Origin: Chitinophaga sp. sic0106
GTDB taxonomy: Bacteria; Bacteroidota; Bacteroidia; Chitinophagales; Chitinophagaceae
DNA length: 64,000 nt
Direction: 5' to 3'
Assembly: GCF_019219075.1 (NCBI RefSeq)
Contig: NZ_JAHUWJ010000009.1
Location: 186,001 to 250,000 of the forward strand
Positions 26,325-35,002 of this stretch are shown here, piece by piece. The notes below the pieces were generated by a model. That model did not search any database, was not told where the DNA came from, and worked only from the letters and a program-made list of their open reading frames with translations. The position numbers and the translations under genes are program-made. The stretch's first letter is position 1; the number at the start of each line of letters is the position of its first letter.

Positions 26325-27368
26325 TTATTTGTTGGCGCTTACCAACAGGTTGCAAAGTTTGAACAGTACACGGGCACCTACGTTAGCATCCCATTCGTCG
26401 TGGGAAGCAGCCACCTCGTTGAGGTCAAAGCCAATCAGCTGGCGGCCGCTGGCGATCACGCGCTTAAACAGGTAATATACCTGCTCTGTTTCAAAACCTC
26501 CGCTTACCGGGGTACCGGTGTGCGGGCATAATTTAGGGTCCAGACCGTCGATATCGAAACTGATGTACACCTGCTGTGGCAGCTGATCTATAATGTTGTC
26601 GCAGATGGATTTCCAGGTTTCGCCTTCAAACTGTCTTTCTTTTATGTCTTTATCAAAGAAAGTGACTACACGGCCATTACTTTCGCTGATGTAGTTTACT
26701 TCCTCTTCGCAATAATCGCGGATACCTACCTGTACCAGTTTCTGCAGCTGCGGAACTTCCTTCAGCGCGTTGAACATGATAGAGGCGTGGGAGTACTGGA
26801 ATCCTTCGTAGCTGTCGCGCAGGTCGCAGTGTGCATCGATCTGGAGGATACCAAAATCGCCTTTGTGCTCACCAATTGCTTTGAAGAAGCCCAGAGGAGT
26901 GCTATGGTCACCACCTACGAGGCCTACGAGCTTACCTTTTGCCAGCAGGTCGCGGGTTTGGTTGTATACCCACTCATTCATGGCCTTGGTACCGTTACTA
27001 ACGTCCACCAGGGTCTTTTTCAGGAACTCATTTTCCTCAATATCACCACCTTCCATCAGGAATTTCAGGTAGAGTTCTGCCTCTTTACGCAGGTAATCAC
27101 TACGCAGCAGCAGGTGTTTGTCTGGTTCGCGCATGTAGAAGCCCTCTTTCCAGCCGTCTTTTACGTCGGCGTCGTAGAGGTCTACCTGCAGGGAAGCCCT
27201 GAAGATATGCTCCGGACCTCTGGCGGTACCATTACTATAGGAAACGGTTACCTCCCAGGGTACTGGAAGCAATACCAGCTTAGCGTCATCTTCCTGAAAA
27301 GGCAGCCCGAAAATGTTGTTCGACAGCAGGCCCACTGAGTTAGGGTCAAATTGAGTTAAATCAGCCAT
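26325..27368 (-). CDS. Arginase/agmatinase/formimidoylglutamase family hydrolase
   Basis: The protein has 347 residues. The manganese-binding motifs of the ureohydrolase family are all present: GGDHSTPLG (about 141-149), IDAHCDLR (about 166-173) and SFDIDGLDP (about 260-268). These enzymes hydrolyse a guanidino or formimino group to release urea or formamide. The exact substrate (arginine, agmatine, formiminoglutamate or another) cannot be told from the motifs. It is first in a three-gene minus-strand set and divergent from ccmE. Confidence 0.88.
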   Translation of the reverse strand: MADLTQFDPNSVGLLSNNIFGLPFQEDDAKLVLLPVPWEVTVSYSNGTARGPEHIFRASLQVDLYDADVKDGWKEGFYMREPDKHLLLRSDYLRKEAELYLKFLMEGGDIEENEFLKKTLVDVSNGTKAMNEWVYNQTRDLLAKGKLVGLVGGDHSTPLGFFKAIGEHKGDFGILQIDAHCDLRDSYEGFQYSHASIMFNALKEVPQLQKLVQVGIRDYCEEEVNYISESNGRVVTFFDKDIKERQFEGETWKSICDNIIDQLPQQVYISFDIDGLDPKLCPHTGTPVSGGFETEQVYYLFKRVIASGRQLIGFDLNEVAASHDEWDANVGARVLFKLCNLLVSANK

Positions 27369-27461
27369 GATAAAAATCTAAATTCAAAATTCCGCGCAAA
27401 GATACTATTATGTTTACTTACAGCCCTGTTTCCTGAAAAAAGAATTGCCTTTTATATAAAT

Positions 27462-27495
27462 TTTGTCGTTTCAAGGTCATTTTGCGTTAATTTTG
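27462..27495 (+). promoter_or_regulatory. Promoter of ccmE
   Basis: TTTG at 27462-27465 is followed, after 22 bases, by TAATTTTG at 27488-27495, an exact TAnnTTTG. The ccmE ATG is about 110 bases downstream. Confidence 0.5.
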
Positions 27496-27606
27496 CGCAG
27501 TTAATCTGGAGTAGATAAATACAGGTTTTTTGCATTGGGGTTGAAACACTGACTAGGTAAGGATTTGTTGCAGCTTGTATCATAAGAATAGGAAGATAAT
27601 TTTTAT

Positions 27607-28020
27607 ATGAAAAAAACAAATATTATCCTGCTGGTGGTTATTGCGGTAGCAATAGGGGTGATTATCACAATGGTTGGTGATTTCAGTACCTATGAAACTT
27701 TCGCGACCGCCCGTCAGAAGGAAGGGAAGGAGTTTCATGTGATTGGCACATTGGATACACTCCAGACAATGACCTACGATCCGCTGAAGGATGCCAATTT
27801 TTTCAGTTTCTATGTAAAAGATAAAAAGGGAGAAACCCGCAAAGTGGTGTTCAGTGGTGCTAAACCAACCGACTTTGAGAAAGCTGAATCTGTTGTACTG
27901 ACCGGTATGATGGATGGCAACGACTTTCATTGCAGCAAAATCCTGATGAAATGTCCGTCAAAGTATAAGAACGATCAGGTTGTGCTGGGCAAAACCGAGC
28001 CGGCAAACAAGCCACTTTAA
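27607..28020 (+). CDS. ccmE: Cytochrome c maturation protein CcmE (CXXXY type)
   Basis: The protein has 137 residues: a single N-terminal membrane anchor (about 5-23) and a periplasmic OB-fold domain (IGTLDTLQTM, FYVKDKKGETRKVVFSG). CcmE carries haem to apocytochromes. The usual haem-binding His motif is replaced by C116-P-S-K-Y120, matching the CXXXY variant known from archaea and some bacteria, in which Cys binds the haem. The gene is 17 bases upstream of the CcmF-like gene. Confidence 0.88.
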   Translation: MKKTNIILLVVIAVAIGVIITMVGDFSTYETFATARQKEGKEFHVIGTLDTLQTMTYDPLKDANFFSFYVKDKKGETRKVVFSGAKPTDFEKAESVVLTGMMDGNDFHCSKILMKCPSKYKNDQVVLGKTEPANKPL

Positions 28021-28037
28021 TCTTTATCTGAAGCATC

Positions 28038-30569
28038 ATGAATTTTGTAGGGGAACATTTATTACCAGGCCAGATCGGCCACTTTGCCGCCATTTTAGCG
28101 TTTGTAGCATCTTTAGTAGCCACCGTGGCTTACTATTGCGCTGTGGTGAACAAAGAAGAGCCGGTGCGCGAGTCCTGGAAAAAGATAGCACGTTGGGGAT
28201 TCTTTATCCAATCCATCGCCGTTCTGGCCGTTTTCAGCTGTCTTTACTATATTCTGTATAATCACTTCTTTGAATACAAATACGCGTGGCGTAATACCTC
28301 CCGCGACCTGCCTATACAATACCTGCTGTCCAGCCTCTGGTCCGACCAGGAAGGTAGCTTCCTGCTCTGGAGTATCTGGAACAGCGTACTCGGTATCATC
28401 CTGATCCGCACCAGCCGTAAATGGGAAAGTCCTGTGATGACAGTGATCTCCCTGTCGCAGCTGATGATGAGCAGTATGCTCCTCGGTATCTTCATCCTGG
28501 GCTATAAAGTAGGAAGTAATCCGTTTATGCTCCTGCGCCAGGCCGAAGAAAACCAGGTTGCACCAATATTCCAGTCACCCGACTACCTCTCCTTCATTCA
28601 TGATGGTAACGGCCTGAATCTCACCCTCCAGAACTACTGGATGGTTATTCACCCGCCGGTGCTGTTCCTCGGATTCGCCTCTATGATCGTGCCTTTTGCC
28701 TTTGCCTTTGCAGGTATCTGGACCCGCGATTATACCGGTTGGACCAAACCCGTACTGCCATGGGGCCTCTTCGCCGTTGCCGTTCTCGGTCTCGGTATCA
28801 TGATGGGCGCCGCCTGGGCATACGAATCCCTCAACTTCGGTGGCTACTGGGCCTGGGATCCCGTAGAAAACGCCTCCCTGGTACCTTGGATACTCATGGT
28901 GGCTGGTGTACACACCTGCCTGGCCTATAAATCAACCGGCCATGCACTGAAGTCTACCGTCTTCTTCTTCTTCATGGCTTTCATCACCGTACTGTACTCT
29001 ACTTTCCTTACCAGAAGTGGTGTACTGGGCGATTCCTCCGTACACTCATTCACCGACCTCGGTATGAGCGGACAGCTGCTGATTTTCATGGGCGCTTTCA
29101 CCATCCCGGCTATCTGGCTGATGATCGCACGCAGAAAACAAATTCCAGCCCTCCACAAAGAAGAAAGTACGTACTCCCGCGAATTCTGGTTGTTCGTAGG
29201 TTCACTGGTACTGCTGATTTCAGCTATCCAGATCACCTTCACCACCTCCATTCCGGTGTGGAATAAACTGCTGGACCTCTTTGGGTTGAAAAAACTCTTC
29301 AACCTCGACGAAATGGCGCCTCCTTCAGATGCCATGTTCCACTATAATAAGATCCAGATCTGGCTGGCTGTCATTCTCGGCTTGCTGACGGCAGTGGTGC
29401 AATACATGCGCTATAAAGATACACCGCGCCGCGTGCTGGGTAAAAAGCTCCTGGTGCCTACCGCACTGTCCCTGCTGATCACCCTGGCCATTATTTTTGC
29501 TGGTGGTGTGAACTATACCGACTATGGCGCAGGTTTCCTCGGTGCTATTTACCTCATGCTGTTTGCAACAGTTTACGCCGTGGTAGCCAACGTGCTCTAT
29601 ATCATCACTGAACAGAAGGGTAAAATCAAAGCTGCCGGTGCTTCTATCGCGCACGTGGGCTTCGGAATGGTACTGCTGGGCGCACTCCTGTCATCTTCCC
29701 GTAAGGAAGTGATCTCCCTGGACAAAATGAAAATGCTGAGCCAGGACATCTTCCGCAAGGAAAGTAAACAGAATGCCCGCGAAAATATCATGCTGCCGCG
29801 CGGTGTGCCGGTGGAAATGGGTGAATACCATGCCACCTTTGTAGGCGATTCCATCGCGCCTGGTGATGCAAAAGTTTACTTTAAAGTGGACTATGAACGT
29901 AAAGATAAAGCAGGCAAAATCGTAGAGCGGTTCCGCCTCTATCCAAACGCGTTCGTTAACAGTAAGGAAAATGCCCTGACTTCCAACCCGGCGTCCAGGC
30001 ACTATCTGCATAAAGATATCTTCACCTATATCACCGCTACTCCTCCGCTGAAGGATAGAACAACGCCTGCCAACGATACGGCTAACTATACCACTCACGT
30101 GGTGGCCGAAGGCGACTCCATCTTCTTCTCCAAAGGTTTCATGATTATGCGTGGTATCGCGAAAGATCCTACTAACAAAAACTATCAGCCGCGACAAGGC
30201 GATCTGGCAGTAGGAGCGGATCTGGAAGTCTACACGCAAACAGATGATCATTTTAACCTGCAACCGGTGTACCTGATCCGCGACAGCGCTTATCAGTACA
30301 GCATTGAAGATACCCTGGCGCCACTGGCCCTGCAGGTACGCTTCAGCAAAATTCTGCCGGCAGAAAATAAGATCGAAATCAAAGTGAAAGAAGCGGATGA
30401 GAATAGTGATTACATCATCATGAAAGCCATCGTCTTCCCATACATCAATGTGCTGTGGCTGGGCGTAATCGTGATGATTGTAGGTACTTTGATCGCCGTG
30501 GTGTACCGCGTGAAACTCAACAAAGGGAGTGTGAAAGCAACCGCTGCACGCGTGAAAGAGAAAGTTTAA
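28038..30569 (+). CDS. Cytochrome c biogenesis protein CcmF/CcsA family
   Basis: The protein has 843 residues with many membrane spans. The haem-handling tryptophan-rich motif is at GGYWAWDPVENASLVPW (about residues 270-286), with flanking conserved residues such as WSDQEGSFLLW. A large periplasmic insertion lies near the C terminus (about 560-790), before the last membrane span. It forms the haem ligation machinery with CcmE. No ccmG, ccmH, ccmC or thioredoxin-like gene lies beside it. A strong terminator follows. Confidence 0.92.
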   Translation: MNFVGEHLLPGQIGHFAAILAFVASLVATVAYYCAVVNKEEPVRESWKKIARWGFFIQSIAVLAVFSCLYYILYNHFFEYKYAWRNTSRDLPIQYLLSSLWSDQEGSFLLWSIWNSVLGIILIRTSRKWESPVMTVISLSQLMMSSMLLGIFILGYKVGSNPFMLLRQAEENQVAPIFQSPDYLSFIHDGNGLNLTLQNYWMVIHPPVLFLGFASMIVPFAFAFAGIWTRDYTGWTKPVLPWGLFAVAVLGLGIMMGAAWAYESLNFGGYWAWDPVENASLVPWILMVAGVHTCLAYKSTGHALKSTVFFFFMAFITVLYSTFLTRSGVLGDSSVHSFTDLGMSGQLLIFMGAFTIPAIWLMIARRKQIPALHKEESTYSREFWLFVGSLVLLISAIQITFTTSIPVWNKLLDLFGLKKLFNLDEMAPPSDAMFHYNKIQIWLAVILGLLTAVVQYMRYKDTPRRVLGKKLLVPTALSLLITLAIIFAGGVNYTDYGAGFLGAIYLMLFATVYAVVANVLYIITEQKGKIKAAGASIAHVGFGMVLLGALLSSSRKEVISLDKMKMLSQDIFRKESKQNARENIMLPRGVPVEMGEYHATFVGDSIAPGDAKVYFKVDYERKDKAGKIVERFRLYPNAFVNSKENALTSNPASRHYLHKDIFTYITATPPLKDRTTPANDTANYTTHVVAEGDSIFFSKGFMIMRGIAKDPTNKNYQPRQGDLAVGADLEVYTQTDDHFNLQPVYLIRDSAYQYSIEDTLAPLALQVRFSKILPAENKIEIKVKEADENSDYIIMKAIVFPYINVLWLGVIVMIVGTLIAVVYRVKLNKGSVKATAARVKEKV

Positions 30570-30590
30570 ATTATTATTATCTTATTATAT

Positions 30591-30631
30591 GCGGGGAGCA
30601 AATGAAACCTTCGGTTTTATTTGCTCCCCGC
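30591..30631 (+). terminator. Terminator with TTC loop after ccmF
   Basis: Arms 30591-30609 and 30613-30631 pair over 19 positions with one G-T pair, around a TTC loop closed by C-G (a UUCG-type tetraloop in RNA). AGTTTTTTG follows. The end of the stem plus its tail (CCCCGCAGTTTTTTG) is the same as at 46539-46571. Confidence 0.85.
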
Positions 30632-30744
30632 AGTTTTTTGTTTTGCTTTATGGAGATGTCAGTGCTGTTGGAAAACAGTACGCGTGAGTGGGCAATGCTA
30701 TTGTTACAAACTACAAGCGCCGCCGCGCGCAGCGCGGACTCTCT

Positions 30745-30769
30745 CAACTGAGACCGAAGGTCTCAGTTG
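30745..30769 (+). repeat. Perfect hairpin upstream of the hydrolase gene
   Basis: CAACTGAGACC (30745-30755) and GGTCTCAGTTG (30759-30769) are perfectly complementary around GAA. It follows a GC-rich segment (CCGCGCGCAGCGCGG, 30722-30736). An outer TGGGCAA/TTGCCCA pair encloses both. A decayed version of this order follows the terminator at 46539. Confidence 0.5.
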
Positions 30770-30836
30770 CCCATTCGCTATAACCTATAACTCCTCCCAA
30801 CAAAAAATCTTACTTTTACCCCATAAAACCCTGACC

Positions 30837-31850
30837 ATGAAACGACGCCCGTTTCGTATATTCCTGATCGTTATATCCTCCCTGCTGGTGGTATATATGC
30901 TGGGCCCTAAGCCCGCTACACCTGTATATGATGACCAGTTGCCTGCCGTTCCGCAGCAGGCTGACAGCCTGGATGCGTATATCCGTAACAGTGAGTCGGC
31001 ATTACCACTGAAACCGGATAACGAAGCGCGTATTGTGTGGGCCGATAGTCTTCACCAAAAAACAGCCTACGCGATAGTGTACCTCCATGGCTTTTCTGCC
31101 AGTCAGGAAGAAGGTAACCCGGTGCATCGGGAAGTTGCCCGCCGGTTCGGCTGTAATCTCTATCTGTCACGCCTGGATGCGCACGGCCTCCGGTCTGATA
31201 GTCCGCTCCTGCATATGACAGCAGAGGGGCTGTGGCAGGATGCTAAAAAGGCGCTGGCGATTGGTAAGGCCATCGGGCATAAAGTGATTGTGATGGGCAC
31301 TTCCACGGGCGGCACCCTGGCGCTGAAGTTGGCCGCTGAATATCCGCAGGAGGTGTATGCGCTGGTGAATATGTCGCCCAACATTGCCATCAATGATAAG
31401 TTTGCGTTCCTCGCCAACGACCATTGGGGGCTGCAACTGGCGCGGCTGATCAGCAGAGGCGAATACCGCGACGGCCATGATACCAATACCATCCGTAATC
31501 AATACTGGTACAACCGCTATCGCCTTGAGGCCGTAGTGCAGCTGGAAGAATTGCTGGAAACCACCATGACCCGAGCCACGTTCGAAAAGGTGAAGCAACC
31601 GGTGCTGAACCTGTATTATTACAAGAATGAGCAGCACCAGGACCCAACGGTAAAAGTGGAGGCCATCCTGGCCATGGAAAAGGAACTGGGTACGGCTGCA
31701 GGACAGAAGGCTGCTATAGCAATACCCGGCGCAGGTGCACATGTGATGGGCTCCTCACTCACCAGCAAGGCAGTGCCGGAAGTGATCCGTACGATCGACA
31801 GCTTTGCCACCGGCGTGCTGAAAATGAGGCCCGTCAACCAGGTGTACTAA
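30837..31850 (+). CDS. Alpha/beta hydrolase
   Basis: The ATG at 30837 (MKRRPFRIFL) is chosen over longer readings that would run through the terminator. It gives 337 residues. An N-terminal hydrophobic segment (about 7-22) acts as a membrane anchor or signal. The oxyanion segment YLHGFSASQEEGN (about 83-95) and the nucleophile elbow GTSTGG (about 151-156) are clear, and a candidate catalytic His is in GAGAHVMG near the C terminus. It is probably a periplasmic esterase or lipase; the substrate is unknown. Confidence 0.85.
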   Translation: MKRRPFRIFLIVISSLLVVYMLGPKPATPVYDDQLPAVPQQADSLDAYIRNSESALPLKPDNEARIVWADSLHQKTAYAIVYLHGFSASQEEGNPVHREVARRFGCNLYLSRLDAHGLRSDSPLLHMTAEGLWQDAKKALAIGKAIGHKVIVMGTSTGGTLALKLAAEYPQEVYALVNMSPNIAINDKFAFLANDHWGLQLARLISRGEYRDGHDTNTIRNQYWYNRYRLEAVVQLEELLETTMTRATFEKVKQPVLNLYYYKNEQHQDPTVKVEAILAMEKELGTAAGQKAAIAIPGAGAHVMGSSLTSKAVPEVIRTIDSFATGVLKMRPVNQVY

Positions 31851-31903
31851 ATGTCAAATCTTTAGTTAACTTGTGGTAACAATCAGATAGTAAGTTGCGT
31901 TTA

Positions 31904-32533
31904 ATGGTTATGCATCCGCTTAAAAAGTCCATCCTCTTTTTATCCCTGGTAGCAGGCATCTTTGCTTGCAGCAAGTCTGCTGCGGCCCAGGAAGCGCATG
32001 GTGCAGATAAAATCCCCCTGCATGCGGTAGTGGTGGGTACTGATACCATCCCTGTAATTACCCTCGCTATTATTGATGTAGTAGATAAATTGCCGAAGCG
32101 CCTGAGAAAAGAACGGGAGCGTTATTCCAGGCTACGTAATGCCGTATACGTAACTTATCCTTATGCTAAGTCGGCTGCCCGCATCCTGAAGGATGTAAGC
32201 GTGGAATTGGCGAAGCTGCCGAATGGTCGCGCCAGAAAAGCCTACCTGGCCAGCAAGGAAAAAGAGTTAAAGGCCCAGTTTGGCGATAAGCTGACCAACC
32301 TGTCCGTTTACCAGGGTAAAGTGCTGATGAAGCTGATCGACCGCGAAACCGGCCAGAACTGCTTTGAAATCATCAAGGAACTTAAGGGCGGCTTCAATGC
32401 CCGCGTATGGCAAACGGTCGCCTTCTTCTTTGGAGGCAACCTGAAAAGTGACTACGATATGCAGGAAGATAAAGATATCGAGGTGATTGTACAGGAGCTC
32501 GAGATGTACCAGCGGTACCGCGCCTATAACTAA
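31904..32533 (+). CDS. DUF4294 domain-containing exported protein
   Basis: From the ATG at 31904 it encodes 209 residues; an ATG two codons later is equally possible. Residues 1-29 form a signal peptide (FLSLVAGIFACSKSAAAQ). A possible lipobox Cys is at about 22, but the cleavage site after AAAQ fits better. The rest, from VDKLPKRLRKERERYSRLRNAVY to GGNLKSDYDMQEDKDIE, resembles the DUF4294 family, found almost only in Bacteroidota. The function is unknown. It is followed 19 bases later by a small secreted protein gene. Confidence 0.75.
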   Translation: MVMHPLKKSILFLSLVAGIFACSKSAAAQEAHGADKIPLHAVVVGTDTIPVITLAIIDVVDKLPKRLRKERERYSRLRNAVYVTYPYAKSAARILKDVSVELAKLPNGRARKAYLASKEKELKAQFGDKLTNLSVYQGKVLMKLIDRETGQNCFEIIKELKGGFNARVWQTVAFFFGGNLKSDYDMQEDKDIEVIVQELEMYQRYRAYN

Positions 32534-32552
32534 GAATGCCTACCTTCGTTAC

Positions 32553-33053
32553 ATGAGTTATAAACATTTTCTATTATCATTATTAATATTGTTACCCACC
32601 GCCTTATTCGCCCAAACAGAAGAGGAGGGGGACCCTGTATATGTGGTGGACAGCGTACTCGTAGCGCCCGGTGCAGCCAACCAGATCACGCCGGACCAGA
32701 TAGGGCTCATCACCATTGCAAAAGGGCGTAAGGCTGTACTGCTGTATGGCGCACAGGCCGAAAATGGCGTGATTTACATGGAAACCAAGCCATTTGCGCG
32801 TAAAAGAGTCAATAACTTCCTGAAATCAATAGCGCCGGCGTTTGATAGTCTGCGCAAAACCGGTGTGGCAGACAGTGCCCTGGTTTACATCGTAAACGAC
32901 CAGCTGGTAACGGATAAAAATGAAGCCCTGCTGTTTACGGTGGACAGGAAGACCTTCCGGACCCTGGAGTTGGTACCGGCAAAGGAACTGGAGCAGAAAT
33001 ACCAGGTCACAGGGAAGAAAGCAGGGGTGCGCATTACCAGCTCAGAAGATTGA
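32553..33053 (+). CDS. Small secreted protein resembling a lone TonB-receptor plug segment
   Basis: The start ATG at 32553 gives 166 residues with a signal peptide (1-20, ending LFA). Residues 47-78 (TPDQIGLITIAKGRKAVLLY, then GAQAENGVIYMET) match the pattern of the plug domain of SusC-like receptors, where a similar stretch ends in YGARGANGVI. No barrel follows. The remaining half is polar with no motif. It could be a decayed receptor, or an independent periplasmic domain that interacts with TonB. It sits between the DUF4294 gene and bshB1. Confidence 0.6.
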   Translation: MSYKHFLLSLLILLPTALFAQTEEEGDPVYVVDSVLVAPGAANQITPDQIGLITIAKGRKAVLLYGAQAENGVIYMETKPFARKRVNNFLKSIAPAFDSLRKTGVADSALVYIVNDQLVTDKNEALLFTVDRKTFRTLELVPAKELEQKYQVTGKKAGVRITSSED

Positions 33054-33065
33054 TCCGTATCTTTG
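33034..33065 (+). promoter_or_regulatory. Promoter of bshB1
   Basis: TTAC at 33034-33037 is followed, after 20 bases, by TATCTTTG at 33058-33065, an exact TAnnTTTG, 21 bases before the ATG. It overlaps the end of the preceding gene. Confidence 0.5.
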
Positions 33066-33085
33066 CACCTCAATTTTTTTAGCGT

Positions 33086-33814
33086 ATGAAACTGGATTTA
33101 CTCGCAATAGCCGTGCACCCCGATGATGTGGAATTGGGATGTTCCGGCACATTGATGATGCATGCGGCATCAGGCATGAAGGTAGGAGTGGTGGATCTCA
33201 CCCGTGGGGAACTAGGCACCAGGGGCACCCCTGAGCTGCGTGAGCAGGAAGCTCAGGCGGCAGCAAAGATTATGGGCCTGGATGTACGTGAAAACCTGGG
33301 CCTGGCCGATGGATTTTTCCGCAATGATACCATGGAGCAATTGGCGATTATCACCGCCATCAGAAAATATCGTCCCGAGATCGTACTGGCAAATGCGATC
33401 GATGACCGTCACCCCGACCATGGACGTGCGGCCAAGCTGATTGCTGACAGTTGCTTTATGGCAGGGCTCAGAAAAATTTCCACCCAGGTGGATGGCGTAG
33501 AGCAGGAAGCGTGGCGACCAAAGCAGGTATTTCACTTCCTGCAGGACCGTTTCCATGAACCCGATTTTGTGCTTGATATTACCCCGGTAATGGATCGTAA
33601 GCTGGAAGCTATCAAGGCTTTTTCTTCACAATTTCTGGCTGCAAAGGACCATGAGCCGCAGACTTATATCTCTGGCTCCGGTTTCTTTGATAGTGTGGTG
33701 TATCGCGCTAAAATGCTTGGTAAAATGGTAGGAGTGGAGTATGCCGAAGGATATACTACTGCTAAGAAGATCGGTATCCGGAATTTCTCGGATTTGATTA
33801 ATGTGACTACCTGA
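33086..33814 (+). CDS. bshB1: Bacillithiol biosynthesis deacetylase BshB1
   Basis: The protein has 242 residues of the PIG-L/LmbE family. The zinc site HPDDVELGCSGTL (about residues 11-23) and the later HPDHGRAAKLI (about 111-121) are intact. Segments such as LTRGELGTRGTPELR and DFVLDITPVMDRKLEAI match the BshB1 branch. It removes acetate from N-acetylglucosaminyl-malate in bacillithiol synthesis. The YfiT-type transferase at 16621-17151 would use this thiol. No other bsh genes are in the window. Confidence 0.92.
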   Translation: MKLDLLAIAVHPDDVELGCSGTLMMHAASGMKVGVVDLTRGELGTRGTPELREQEAQAAAKIMGLDVRENLGLADGFFRNDTMEQLAIITAIRKYRPEIVLANAIDDRHPDHGRAAKLIADSCFMAGLRKISTQVDGVEQEAWRPKQVFHFLQDRFHEPDFVLDITPVMDRKLEAIKAFSSQFLAAKDHEPQTYISGSGFFDSVVYRAKMLGKMVGVEYAEGYTTAKKIGIRNFSDLINVTT

Positions 33815-33857
33815 TAAACTGGGGTTCAGCCACATCTTCTGCAGACCGTAGCGACTG

Positions 33858-33968
33858 CGGGCAGCGCCCACGCCACTCACAGAAGGTTGAAGTACCGTTT
33901 AAATCAATAACCTGTGGGCCAGTGCAGCTGTTCCTCACAGGCCTCAACGGGCCGGGCAGCGCCCACGC
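33858..33968. repeat. Pair of 17-bp direct repeats downstream of bshB1
   Basis: CGGGCAGCGCCCACGCC occurs at 33858-33874 and 33952-33968. Each contains a small GGGC-AGC-GCCC hairpin. Between them CCTGTG (33911-33916) and CACAGG (33935-33940) can pair. The 257-base gap has no credible gene. Confidence 0.5.
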
Positions 33969-34011
33969 CCACGCCACCAACCGATGCCTCTGGCACCAGT
34001 TCAAAAACATT

Positions 34012-34038
34012 GAAAGCGCCGGAATTATTCCGGCGCTT
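34012..34038. terminator. Terminator before the serine hydrolase gene
   Basis: AAAGCGCCGGAA (34012-34023) and TTCCGGCGCTTT (34027-34038) pair perfectly around TTA, followed by TACTTTTAAT. It ends the bshB1 unit about 200 bases after its stop. Confidence 0.7.
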
Positions 34039-34071
34039 TTACTTTTAATACATCCTTATTAACTTAAGGAG

Positions 34072-34977
34072 ATGAAAACATTACTAGCCTGCCTTACCGC
34101 CGCCTTACTGGCCCTACCTGCGTTTGCCCAGCGCACTGATAAAAAATTACAGGAAACTTTAGAACAGCTGCTGAAGGATTTCCACGGAGAGGTGGGAATT
34201 TATGTCCATCATCTTAAAAAGGACAGGGTGGTGGAAATCAATGCGGACACGATTTTCCCGACTGCCAGTATGATTAAAACAACGATTCAGGTGGGGATTT
34301 TCGACAAGATTGCCAAAGGGGAGTTGCAGTACCGGCAGCCGCTGGTGTACAGGGACTCCTTGCTGTATGCAGGGGTGGATATACTGGGATCATTCAGGGA
34401 TAGTCAGCAGATAGACCTGGACAAGGTAATGATGCTGATGTTGACCATGAGTGATAATACGGCGAGTTTATGGCTGCAATCGCTGGCTGGTGGCGGGGTT
34501 GCGATTAACAGCTGGTTGGAGCGCCATGGCTTTCAGGTGCTGAGGGTAAATTCAAGAACACCTGGCAGGGAAGAAATCCGGAAAGTGTATGGCTGGGGGC
34601 AAACGAGTCCGCGGGAGATGGCGCGACTGATGGAAATGGTGTACAAAGGGGAGGTGGTAGACAAACCGAGTAGCGAGCGGATGTACAGGAACCTGACATG
34701 CAATCATTGGGATGCCCAGGGCTTACTGCAGGTTCCTTGTAATATCAGGACCGCATCAAAGAACGGTGCGGTGGATGATGCCAGATCGGAGGTCATTATG
34801 GTTAACGGGCCACATGGCGATTACGTGTATTGTATAGCCACGAAAAATATTGCAGATCAAAGCTGGAAACCAGAGAATGAGGCCTGGCGGCTAATGCGGA
34901 AGGTGGGTTCTGCTATATGGCAGCACTATGATCCTAACAGCAATAAGAGTCCTGACCCCGCTGTGGGGAAGTTTTGA
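34072..34977 (+). CDS. Serine hydrolase, class A beta-lactamase-like
   Basis: The protein has 301 residues with a signal peptide cleaved near residue 19 (AFAQ). The active-site SxxK is S66-M-I-K69, the SDN loop is 127-129, and the third motif is K230-N-G instead of KTG. The expected Glu of the omega loop (ExxxN) is not visible in the corresponding segment (SRTPGREEIR, 161-170). Without it, beta-lactam hydrolysis is doubtful; a related peptidase or esterase activity is equally possible. Confidence 0.8.
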   Translation: MKTLLACLTAALLALPAFAQRTDKKLQETLEQLLKDFHGEVGIYVHHLKKDRVVEINADTIFPTASMIKTTIQVGIFDKIAKGELQYRQPLVYRDSLLYAGVDILGSFRDSQQIDLDKVMMLMLTMSDNTASLWLQSLAGGGVAINSWLERHGFQVLRVNSRTPGREEIRKVYGWGQTSPREMARLMEMVYKGEVVDKPSSERMYRNLTCNHWDAQGLLQVPCNIRTASKNGAVDDARSEVIMVNGPHGDYVYCIATKNIADQSWKPENEAWRLMRKVGSAIWQHYDPNSNKSPDPAVGKF

Positions 34978-35002
34978 ACGGCAAATTAGGACCCGCTAAA
35001 CG

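Noticed and set aside
30621..30836. Longer N terminus for the alpha/beta hydrolase
   Set aside because: The added 72 codons run through the ccmF terminator tail and GC-rich hairpins, whereas the ATG at 30837 starts a normal membrane-anchor segment.
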